DNA of 64,000 nucleotides from Phaeoceros laevis (taxonomy: Eukaryota; Anthocerotophyta; Anthocerotopsida; Notothyladales). Shown here in pieces: positions 55,036 to 64,000 of this stretch (positions within the stretch are counted from its first letter, which is position 1; each line of letters begins with the position of its first letter). The notes below the pieces were generated by a model, which worked only from the letters and a program-made list of their open reading frames with translations, was not told where the DNA came from and ran no database searches. Location: contig JBNGIQ010009519.1 of assembly GCA_049999765.1 (NCBI GenBank), positions 1 through 64,000 of the forward strand. Direction: 5' to 3'. The position numbers and the translations under genes are program-made.

Positions 55036-57951
55036 TCAGGGCCGGTCCCCGCAGGAACAAGAGCCATCCACAAAACGGTGCACACGGTGTGCATCTCTTA
55101 CTACGATCTCTCGCTTTTCAAGCTTTGACATAATCTTAGTTCCGCTGTGGCAGTCATTGCACATCCGGAGATTCTTGGTCACCAGTAATGCTGTGCCATC
55201 TGGGGTGTTCAGGAGGCCATAAGCAAGTGCCAATTTCTCAGCATGCCCACACAGCGCATCTTCCTTTTCCCTTTCGGCCACTGCCTTGAGCACCAGCTCC
55301 GTGTGTGGCACATGACCACCTTCCTCCTTCCACCTCAAATTCATGGTCCTCGACTTGGATGAAATATCAGCCCTCCCAGCACCCACCGTAAACTCGTGCA
55401 CCGTGTTTTGCAGCTCGATGCAGGCCGTTCCAGGCTTCTTCTTAGCACCTGCAGACTTCCTCAAGCTTTCCACCCTGTCTGCATCTTTCCACCTCCCGGC
55501 ATTTGCATACATGTTTGCCAGGAGAGCATATGAAGTGCCGTTGCCAGGTTCCAATCTAACAAGGTGGTCAAAACATCGTCCTCCACGCTCCATGTCCCCA
55601 TGGGTTTTACACGCACTGAGCAGCGTTGTCCACCCTACTACATCAGTTTCGAATGGCAACGTGAGCAACATTTTCTCTGCCTCATCTAGACGACCTGACC
55701 TCCCAAGAAGATCAATCATGCAATTATAATGGTGAGCAGTGGGCACAATGCCATGGTCCTCCACCATCATTCTGAACAACTGCTGACCTTCAGCCACCAG
55801 GCCCTCATGACTGCAAGCGACAAGAAGACAGGTCAGAGTAGCACCATTGGGCTCCACTCTTTGCTGCCGCATCTCCTCAAAACACTGCATTGCAATCTTG
55901 ACATTTCCATGCTCAGCATATCCATTCAGGAGAGCTGTCCATGTCACAACATCTTTTGTGGGCATAACATCAAACACCCGGCGAGCTTCCTGTAATTTCC
56001 CGCATTTGGCATACATGTCCACCAGGCAGTTACCAACAGAGACATTCGCTTCGAGGCCCTTCTCCCGAATCTGTGCATGCAGCTGCCTCCCCTGTTGTAG
56101 GGCTCCGACACTGGTGCATGCCTGCAGGAGACACACAAATGTTACACAGTCTGCTGCAGTCCAGCCTTCATTTCGCATACCTGCATACAGAGTGAGGGCT
56201 TTTTGACCAAGCCCATGCTCCACATAGCCTGCTATCATGGCAGTCCATGTCACCACGTCTTTTGTGGACAGGCTCTCAAACACGGTACGCGCATCCTCCA
56301 TGCTCCCACATTTTGTATACATGTCCACCAGGCAGTTGCCGACAACGACATCAGCAGCTAGGCCTCTATCCTTAATCTGTACATGAAGCTGCTTCCCCTT
56401 TTCCAAGGCTCCTATGCTGGCACATGCTTTCACGAGGCAGGAGAAAAGAAAACAATCTGCTGAGCTGATGCCATCCTGCAGCATACTTGCATAAAGAGAA
56501 AGAGCCTCCTGGCCCATTCCCTGCTGGACATGTCCTGCAATCACAGCAGTCCATGAAACCACATCCTTTGTGTGCAAGCTGTCAAACACACTGCGAGCAT
56601 CACCTAACATCCCACATTTTGCATACATGTCCACCAGGCAGTTGCCAACAACCACATCAGATTCCAGTCTTCTTTCCAAGATCTGAGAATGGATCTTTTT
56701 CCCCTCATGAAAAGATCCAGTGCTGGAACAGGCCTTAAGGAGGCATACGAATGTTACGCGGTCAGCAGGTATAACTGCATCCTCGAGCATTTTTGAGTAA
56801 AGTGCAAGGGCCTCTTGACCAAGCCCATGATGTGCGTATCCTCCGATCATGGCATTCCATGTCACCACATTCTTGGGTTCCAAAGCATCGAACACCCTGC
56901 GTGCATCTACTAAGCTCCCACATTTTGCATACATGTCCACGACACAGTTGCCAACGAACGTATCGCTCTCAACCGAGGTCCCCAAAATATCAGCATGTAC
57001 CTCCTTACCGGAAGCAAAATCAGTAGCGGTGCCACACGCTTTCAGGACTGCCGCAAACACATAGCTGTTGCCCATCACAGAATGATGGCGCATTTGCCGG
57101 TACAGTTTTATAGCCTGCTGAGGCTGTCCATGCTCAGCATATGCAAAAATGATGGAAGCCCACACATACGTGTCTGGTGCAGCCACCTTGGTAAAGACAT
57201 GCCTCGCTTCCTCCAACCTTCCATGAGAAGCATACATGCGAATGGTGTGGGTGGCCAGGAATCCGTTTGATTCATACCCACCTCTAACAGCAACAGCATG
57301 AACGCGCCTGCCGAGAAACAAATTCCTTTCTGCAATGCACCTCTTGAGAACGCGATACAGAAGAGTCTCGCTAGCATGAGACCCTAGCTGCACCAGAAGT
57401 TCTAACCCTTCAACAACCTTGGTGAGCTGGCCGTCCTCACACAACTCGCTCCGGATTCTCACCTCCAAATTGGCTTCAGGCAGTGCCCCCGTGTAGGGAC
57501 CACAATCATTCCCTGAAGTCGCATCTACCAATTGAGCATCCCATGCGGCTAGTTGCAAATTCACCCAAGCAGGCTTGCAAAGATTGTCCAGCCACAGAGC
57601 CCTCTTGGACTTCTTATGACGGAAATCAGGATCACGGGAACTCCTCTTAGTCTGCCTATTGTCCCACCACTCTGCTGGATCCAAGAAGAGCTCCTTCCAC
57701 AGCAACTCCTGTCGCTCTGATTGCGTGATAACGTCGGGTATGGAGGTCCCTCTAAAAAACCCTGCACTTGTACCAGACTCTACTGTGGCTAAAGCGCAGC
57801 TGCGAGTATGCCGTGATCCGAGCGATGTGATGCCCAAATGGAAGGGAGCACTATATGGCACCAAGACACCACACCACTTATGTTCGGTGATCCCCACATC
57901 CCGTAAGTCTGAAGGAGAGAATTTAGGCTGTGCGAGGTGCACAGCCATCAC
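55036..57951 (-). CDS. PLS-class PPR-DYW protein with N-terminal PDF (OSB-type) motif, 971 aa, intronless
   Basis: An organelle RNA-editing factor by family: PPR repeats choose the RNA site and the DYW domain is a zinc-dependent deaminase. The N-terminus is probably a transit peptide. Residues about 84-132 contain LWKELFLDPAEWWDNRQTKR, then PDFRHK and ALWL, which match the PDF motif I know from OSB organellar single-stranded DNA-binding proteins. From about residue 195 to 770 there are repeated PPR units (for example VGNCLVDMYAKCG and VVTWTAMIAGYVEHG), then E/E+ regions. The DYW domain has GGHVPHTE (PG-box), HAEKLALAYGL (HxE active site), CNDCH and CSCGD zinc ligands. It ends GDRP rather than GDYW, with a stop at 55036-55038. 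No frame defects seen. A lack of introns is common for this family in some early-diverging plants. Confidence 0.92.
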   Translation of the reverse strand: MMAVHLAQPKFSPSDLRDVGITEHKWCGVLVPYSAPFHLGITSLGSRHTRSCALATVESGTSAGFFRGTSIPDVITQSERQELLWKELFLDPAEWWDNRQTKRSSRDPDFRHKKSKRALWLDNLCKPAWVNLQLAAWDAQLVDATSGNDCGPYTGALPEANLEVRIRSELCEDGQLTKVVEGLELLVQLGSHASETLLYRVLKRCIAERNLFLGRRVHAVAVRGGYESNGFLATHTIRMYASHGRLEEARHVFTKVAAPDTYVWASIIFAYAEHGQPQQAIKLYRQMRHHSVMGNSYVFAAVLKACGTATDFASGKEVHADILGTSVESDTFVGNCVVDMYAKCGSLVDARRVFDALEPKNVVTWNAMIGGYAHHGLGQEALALYSKMLEDAVIPADRVTFVCLLKACSSTGSFHEGKKIHSQILERRLESDVVVGNCLVDMYAKCGMLGDARSVFDSLHTKDVVSWTAVIAGHVQQGMGQEALSLYASMLQDGISSADCFLFSCLVKACASIGALEKGKQLHVQIKDRGLAADVVVGNCLVDMYTKCGSMEDARTVFESLSTKDVVTWTAMIAGYVEHGLGQKALTLYAGMRNEGWTAADCVTFVCLLQACTSVGALQQGRQLHAQIREKGLEANVSVGNCLVDMYAKCGKLQEARRVFDVMPTKDVVTWTALLNGYAEHGNVKIAMQCFEEMRQQRVEPNGATLTCLLVACSHEGLVAEGQQLFRMMVEDHGIVPTAHHYNCMIDLLGRSGRLDEAEKMLLTLPFETDVVGWTTLLSACKTHGDMERGGRCFDHLVRLEPGNGTSYALLANMYANAGRWKDADRVESLRKSAGAKKKPGTACIELQNTVHEFTVGAGRADISSKSRTMNLRWKEEGGHVPHTELVLKAVAEREKEDALCGHAEKLALAYGLLNTPDGTALLVTKNLRMCNDCHSGTKIMSKLEKREIVVRDAHRVHRFVDGSCSCGDRP

Positions 57952-58672
57952 TCAAGGGAATCGCACCCCAATTGCCAGGACCAACATTGGCCGCGAATGG
58001 AGACCAACCCTAAAGATACCCAAAAAGCCAGGCAAAATGCTAAGCTTCCGGACAACGAAATGCTTCCGACATCCACGGGGAAGCGAGCCGTGAAGAGTTG
58101 GAGGGAAACTCAGCACCGATCGATACCGGTCCTAGCAAAAGAGACGGGTGCAACGTCAGCATCGATACGTCCTGATGGTGTGACCTCAGCTCAGCATCCG
58201 CGCGCAGATGGAGGGAAAGAAAGCGGAGGAACAACGACAACTGGAGGAGCGTTAGCAGGCGGCAACACGCCAGGAGAACCAGCAGTTAACACTGGTGGCA
58301 GCGCTACTGGCGGAAGCTAGACTGGAGGCACCACGACGACTGGAGGCAGCGCGACCGGGAGTGGAGGCAGCCTGAATGGTGGTGGCCATCCGACTGACTG
58401 CAGCACGCAGGCGGCAGGAGCGAAGTAGCAGGACGCAGAGCGGAAGGCGGAGAGGGAGGTGGAGGCGGAGGGACGCCGGCCCACCAAATCACCAAGTCAG
58501 CTACAATGGTGTCGACAAAATTGTGATACCCCCGCTGGAAGTAGCGCAAAATTTTACACTCGTTGTGAAGCGTACATCGACTATCGACTGAAGTTGCAAC
58601 CCAATGCAGCATGTGACTTCAGGCTTCTTTGGGAATCCTTCCCAGCATGCAAGCCTTGGTCTGACATTTAGT
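57952..58672. other. Gly/Thr-rich low-complexity stretch and intergenic region
   Basis: 58215-58390 reads on the plus strand as GGTTTTGG..TGGSATGG-like low complexity built from imperfect ACTGGAGGCAGC repeats, interrupted by a stop at 58318-58320. A plus-strand frame opens at 57937 but overlaps the PPR start. I do not call a gene. Confidence 0.35.
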
Positions 58673-61600
58673 TCAAGATGAAGCTGGAATATTGGAGGCA
58701 GCAGCAGCTATCTTCCCACTCTCGTCGACTCCCTTTCGACTTGCTTTGACAACTGGTGGTTTGCCAACTGGCGGGGGAATCCGTACATCCCACTTCCCAT
58801 CAGCTGTGCGATTGAGCAGGGCGAATTCTGGGTCTTGTATGGCCAACAGTTCATCTAACGAATCGTTGCCTTCCTTGTGTAGCTGCACAAGCATACAACA
58901 GACAATTTGCACGCGAATCAGATGAGAGGACTGCCAGCAAAAAAGGCATAACAAGCAGTTGTACCAGGCGGTCAGTCAAATCAACCAGTGAGATGAACCA
59001 TTACCGTATCGACAGCCTTGCATAATCTATAGAAGGGGTCAGAGCTAGCACTCGGCTGCAACTTCATCTGCTCCCAGGCTGTCACAACGTCGTCAGCTGA
59101 TTGACACGGGCTCTGCTGTACCACAATGGACGTAAGGCCCAGCAATTAAGAGGGGTCACTATTCCACAAGGAAAAATTAATTACATTTACCGCAAACCAG
59201 TACCTGCGATGCTGCAGTTTTGAGAACACTGTAATCAGCTATTCTTCTGACAGCTCCTGCAGAAACAAGGGAATTTCAGTCACTGATCACGTGCCTCTGC
59301 ACATACCGTACTTCAAAACTATGCTTGAACTGTTGTTGCTCTAGTCACAATAATCCCTGAGCAATTGATTCTCATTGAGCTTTGTTTAAGAACAGTGCAG
59401 TCACTTAGCGATCACGCACTACATTTACCCACCAAGAAACAATGCCCTCGTTCGAGGATTAGACTGACAGCTGGTCACCATCTTTTGTACAAATTCCTCC
59501 CGCTGCTCTTCATCAAAAATTAAGTGCAGATCACCAGCACCTTTGTCACCGCCGCCCGGCACCTGCAATACATGACGCAATGATGCAACAGCTCACATAA
59601 GCCTCTGGGTATGCTGTCACTCCAGCCCAAACGACATGCCAATGATAATGTCTCAGGCAATACATGCAGAGCCATCCTAAACTCAGAGCAACTCAACGAA
59701 ACCTTTACATCACCCTGCACCCGACTCGAACAGACATGCATCAGGAAACAATACCGCACAGGGCAAGTTTTAACTTGAAACACCTGAAGAAGATTAGAAT
59801 GAGAGCCCCATGCTTCAAGCCTCCTGCTAATTATGCTTCGCACCCGATGAATATCCTGCTGCAGCTGGCTAAAGTTGAGCTCACCTGTGGCTCGTCTCTG
59901 TCTCTTCCGCCTGCCATCGGCCCCAGCTGGCTCATTCCCATCAGCTACAGAAGGCTCAACATCAGGACCGGGCACAGATGCCTGTGCCTTCCTTCTGGGT
60001 TTGCGTTTCGAAGGTTTTTCCACCTCCTGGGGTGGAGTGTGGTTAGGACCAGGAGGATGAACCCACTGATTTGATCCAGATGGATGGACATCCAGCCTTG
60101 GAGCAAATGGCCATCCCAGTGAAGGCGGTGGCAGACTGTAACCAGCTGGAGTTAAACTGCGGTTAGGTTGACTTGCAGACGGTATTGTGGCACTCTCCAG
60201 CACTGGAAACACTTGTCTGTCAGCAGTGGGCGGTCCAGATTGTGTTTGAAAAGCTGGACCCTGGGTTTCCGCAGATGTCGGGGTTGGGCCAGAAGCAACA
60301 ATCCCAGGGTCCATCAATCTCATTGGCCACACAGAAGCTGGATGTGGGTAAAAAGGGAAATGGTAAGACTGAGTCCCAACAGGTTGAACCATAGACTGTG
60401 CCAGAGCTGGAAGGAGAGACACAGGGGTCAGTGCTGGCCCACTATGCTGGCTTTGCACAGCTTGGGCGCCCTTCCTTGCTAGTACCTTCAACCGCACTTT
60501 AGGCTTGTCCTGCACATTTGCGATCTCGACTGGATTCCAATTCAAGTTCATTGGGGGTGCCCAAGTCCCAAATGGCAATTGATTCTCAACAGAACCTGTA
60601 CCACTGTTTGGTATCCCAGTCACCTGCGCATCCTTGACAGGTCTTCTCCTTGTTGCACGAGCAGGTTGAGGACCTTCTGTCCCATTTACAGCTGGTACCG
60701 GCTCCTTAGCAGCCTTTTTCCTGGGCTTGTATGTCTGCACCGCAGCACCTCTCTTTCGACCTCTCGTCTTCGGGCCTATAGAGGCATCGGATGCATTTAA
60801 GTCTATGATTGGGTGCTCAGCAGTTTGCCCCACTGGCTGAACCAGGCTTCCTTGAGAAGTAGCAGCTGCGTTTGAACTGCCTGCAACATTTAATACTGGT
60901 ACACCAGCAGATGAGCCAAGGCCTTCTGCAATCTGCCCCTCTTCATGAAAGGCGATTTGTTCACTATCTTTCTGTTGATCAGGCAATGCAATTGATATTG
61001 TCTCTTCCTGAATAACAGTGCTAACAGCTCCCTCATCGACATACTGCAGCATAGCCCCCGATACCTGGCCATCTGTCACAGGTAAACCCAAGTCAACAAC
61101 AAGTGAATCAGAATGGAAGGAGTCAAAGTTGCTCTCTTCACTAGCCATCCTTCCTGCTTCTGCAGGAGAATTACGTGAAGGATCAATCCAATTTTCAGAC
61201 TCACTTAAGGCTTCCACGCATTCCTGCTTTCCTTTATTGCCTAAACTGTCACCTGTATCCGATAAAGTCGCTTGCAAGGCAACAATATCCAGCAGACGTG
61301 CAGATCCATCATTTTCAGATCCAGAGTTTGTCTTCTCATGAGGGGAACTTTGTGCTTTAACCAAGTCCATCAAAGCCCTTAGCTCTGAATATACCCTCGT
61401 GTTTCCAAGTGTTGGCTCACCATCACTTGACACGTCTCGACCAGCTGCACCATCTCCAGCTATGACTTTCCTGGAATCCGTACAGTCACTCCTACCGCAT
61501 TCTTCCTTTTGAACACACTCTGCCACAGACGAGTGGATGTTTGGCACCTTCCTCTCCACAATGAGACCCTCACAACCTATGTCCACCTCTTCAGCACCAG

Positions 61601-64000
61601 GAGCCACTTCAAGATCCTGTGCCACAGACACCACAGGATAGCTGCTCTCACCAGCTTTTAGACCCATTTCTACCTTTTCATCTGCCAACGCCCTGCCAGT
61701 GTTTACTGTGCCTTTGACATTTGCCAAATCGATGTTCTCTTCAGTATCAACTTGAACGTTTTCTACCATGGACAAAGAACTGCTATTACCCAGAGACACA
61801 GCCATAGCTTTCCAGTTGATGGTTTCACTTATACCTGGGGACTCACTGCTACAAACAGTCTGCAAATGCAGGTCATGTTTCGGGATGTTAGCCAGTGAGC
61901 CCTTAGGTGGTGACGAGGTAACCAGGTTCTCTTCAAGAGAGATACGGTCAGCCACAGCATCACCGACTAGTTCTGGTTTTGAAGAGGAAATAGCTCCAAA
62001 TGTACCAGCTGAAGCGCCCGTGGATGGTGCCCCAGAATAACTTTCCAGTGGACCTATATGCCTTGAGGAATCCATGTCAGATTTATGTCCTCTAGGAAAG
62101 TGTTCATCGAAGTTTGCAGACACACCCGTGACCTTGTGCAAAACTGGCATAATCTCAACCTGTTGGTGAAAGGTGAATGGCTTGCTTGCACTCTCATTGC
62201 TATGGGACCCTCCAGCTGGGACAATATTCTGGAGCTCACTATGAGTAGGCAAGTCTCCATATACATCTCCATCATCAGTGGTGTCATTTCTGAAATCTAA
62301 ATCACCAGCCCTTTCACATTCAGCCTCAGGAACAGTCAAAATATTTCCTTTCGCAGATAAAAGATATGAGCTGCATGGAGGTTCTGAGCTCAGACCATCA
62401 CTGTCCTCTACCTTCCCATCAGCTGGCAGGTCTATACCCTCAGTTCCCTCTTGACTACTGGCAACTCTGCTATCTGTAATTCCAATCATTTCACCTTCAG
62501 CCTCGTAATAAACTTGCCTATTGCTGCTAACAGGCAGCGCATCAGAGCTGCTTCCTAAGTGCTCTCCAAGTTCACTCCTTCCAGTACTTGGAATTTCCCC
62601 ACCAGCAGTCCCCTCTATGGCAGGCAATTCTCTCAAATCACTATTGACTTCATTCTCACCTTCAACCTGAGAGAAGGGCTGGGAACTGCTTGGAGACATT
62701 GTCGTCACTTCCCAGTTAACTGTGTCACTTCCACCATGACACTCGGCACTAGAAACAGGCTGCATATGCAATGTGGAAGACTCGATCTGCACAAACATTC
62801 CATTAGTTACCGCTGGTGGAAACCTAGGTGGATAATTCATTGAGGGTCTTCTAAAAGAATCTTTTGCGAAACCTACGTGCAAAGAAAGATGGGTATCGAA
62901 ATCTTCTTCGCCAGGCAACTGTTCATCCGTCATGGACCTTGAATTGACCCTGTGCAACCCAGGGGTACCTTGAACATTTTGGCGCAAGATGAATGGGTTG
63001 GTATTGGTCCTCGTATCTTGGAGGCCCACAGTAAGAGACAGATCCATCTCACAGCAATCCTGGAGTGGTGAACTTGCTTGCACAGTTTCCACATCCTCCA
63101 CAACGCAATCTGATGGCCTTCGTTCACCATCTGAACTGCCTCTCAACACCATATCGCCTGACTGGTCCAGAAAAGAACCCCCGCCTGACAAGTTAATGTT
63201 TGGCGCATCTCTTGAACCTCCAAGAATAGGCTGTGAGGCATTTCTGCAGACTTGGAGGCCATTCTGGCGTGGTGAACTTGCATCCACAGTTTCAACACTC
63301 TCCATGACGCGATCTGATGGGCTTTGTCCACCATCTGGAGTGCTCCTCTGCACCATATCTGCCTGGTCCAAAAATGAAACCCCACCTGACAAGTTAGAGT
63401 TTGCGGCATTTGTTGCACCCCTTGCACCTTCAAGAACAGGCAGTGAGTCATCTCTGCATACTCTAAAGCCATTCTGGAGAGGTGAACTTGCTTCCACAGT
63501 TTCCAGACCCTCCATGATGCGATCTGATGGCCTTCCTTCACCATCTGGACTGCCCCTCAACACCATATCACCTGACTGGTCCAAAAATGTACCACCACCC
63601 GACAAGTTAGAGTTTCCGGTGTTTGGTGCATCCCTTGCACATTCAATGACAGGCTGTGACGCATCCCTGCAATCTTGAAGGCCATTCTGGCGTGGTGAAC
63701 TGGCTTCCACACTTTCCACACTCGTCATGATGCAATCTGCTGCCCCATCTCCACCATCTGGAGTGCTTCTCTGCACCATATCTGACTGGTCCAAAAATGA
63801 AGTCCCACTTGACAAACTAAAGTCTGCAAACTTTGGTGCATCCCTTGCACCTCCAAGAACAGGCTGTGAGGCATCTCCGCAGACCTGAAGGCCACTCTGG
63901 CGAGGTGAACTTGTTTCTACAGTTTCCACACTCTTCATGATGCAATCTGATGCCATTTCTCCACCATCTGGAGTACTCTTCTGCACCTTATCTGACTGGT
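58673..64000 (-). CDS. Very large AT-hook protein with N-terminal tandem repeats (5' end outside window)
   Basis: Exons on the minus strand: from beyond 64000 to 59784, then 59562-59433, 59256-59204, 59115-59005 and 58882-58673. They join in phase through GT-AG introns and give more than 1,560 residues. The visible N-terminal part is five tandem repeats of about 70 residues (63057-64000). A long acidic, Ser-rich region without recognised domains follows. A basic segment near 60750-60775 (TRGRKRG) is an AT-hook-like DNA-binding motif. Pro-rich text and further basic clusters (KRKPRRK, GRRKRQRR) come next. The C-terminus is helical and better ordered (NFSQLQQDIHRVRSIISRRL, FDEEQREEFVQKM, DDVVTAWEQMKLQPS, FALLNRTADGKWDVRIPPP). 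A nuclear, chromatin-associated role is plausible from the AT-hook and basic tracts. I do not recognise the C-terminal domain. No frame defects are seen over the visible length. Confidence 0.8.
63057..64000 (-). repeat. In-frame tandem repeats of about 204-213 bp (about 70 aa), at least 4.4 units
   Basis: Unit starts (MVQRSTPDGG or MVLRGSPDGE) lie at about 63986, 63776, 63563, 63353 and 63149 on the minus strand. Each unit carries VETVEASSPRQNGL, VCRDASQPVLGGARDAPN and NLSGG.SFLDQSGD. The array continues past the window edge. Confidence 0.9.

Noticed and set aside
55036-55045. DRP terminus explained by a simple frameshift from DYW
   Set aside because: No single-base shift in the following bases produces TAC/TTC TGG stop, so a substitution-type variant is more likely than an indel.
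58673-58954. Separate small minus-strand gene of 93 aa
   Set aside because: It is the last exon of the large AT-hook protein plus intron sequence. Splice signals and phase connect it upstream.
1-64000. CRISPR arrays, bacterial operons, phage or plasmid features
   Set aside because: Spliceosomal introns, a nuclear tRNA and plant gene families throughout. No regularly spaced identical repeats with unique spacers were seen.

Overview
This looks like nuclear DNA of a non-seed land plant (bryophyte, lycophyte or fern grade; I cannot name the species). The reasons are a microbial-type terpene synthase-like (MTPSL) gene, a class I know only from non-seed land plants; a PLS-class PPR-DYW editing factor with a non-canonical C-terminus; many-exon genes with GT-AG introns of about 100-300 bp; a plant-type tRNA-Val(AAC); and plant P450, ABCG, GDSL and subtilase families. 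The assembly is a draft: there are five runs of N, and a poly-A tract plus a sequencing-adapter sequence sits inside the terpene synthase.

Layout. 1-7.2 kb is a repeat graveyard: two LINE C-terminal remnants on opposite strands, and a decayed pair of Crinkler-type NTPase/nuclease fragments in C-half then N-half order. 7.2-26.1 kb holds specialised-metabolism genes: an MTPSL (-), a degenerate P450 (-), tRNA-Val (-), an intact P450 (-), an intact P450 (+), a small CTD-phosphatase (+) and a half-size ABCG transporter (-). 27.0-28.7 kb is flanked by inverted repeats and carries scrambled PPR fragments, so it looks like a gene-capturing DNA transposon. A GDSL esterase gene lacking its block III follows. 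At 33.5-36.5 kb are two more P450s of the 18-kb type, one frameshifted and both cut by a 10-N gap. A three-exon gene for a small secreted protein lies at 37.5-38.4 kb.

40.9-49.7 kb contains two tandem subtilases that differ in two introns, with a near-perfect 53-bp palindrome between them. 50.7-64 kb holds a GT29 sialyltransferase-like gene, two coiled-coil genes (one with a frame-broken RING finger), a 971-aa PPR-DYW protein with an N-terminal PDF (OSB-type) motif, and the C-terminal part of a very large AT-hook protein with about 70-residue tandem repeats that run off the window edge.

How they may work together (inference): terpene synthase, CYP71-clan P450s, an ABCG exporter and a secreted esterase within about 29 kb resemble a terpenoid biosynthetic neighbourhood, although several members are damaged. 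The P450s at 18-20 kb and 33-36 kb are one recently duplicated family. The subtilase pair is a separate tandem duplication. The 50-64 kb block looks like ordinary housekeeping or organelle-gene-expression loci.
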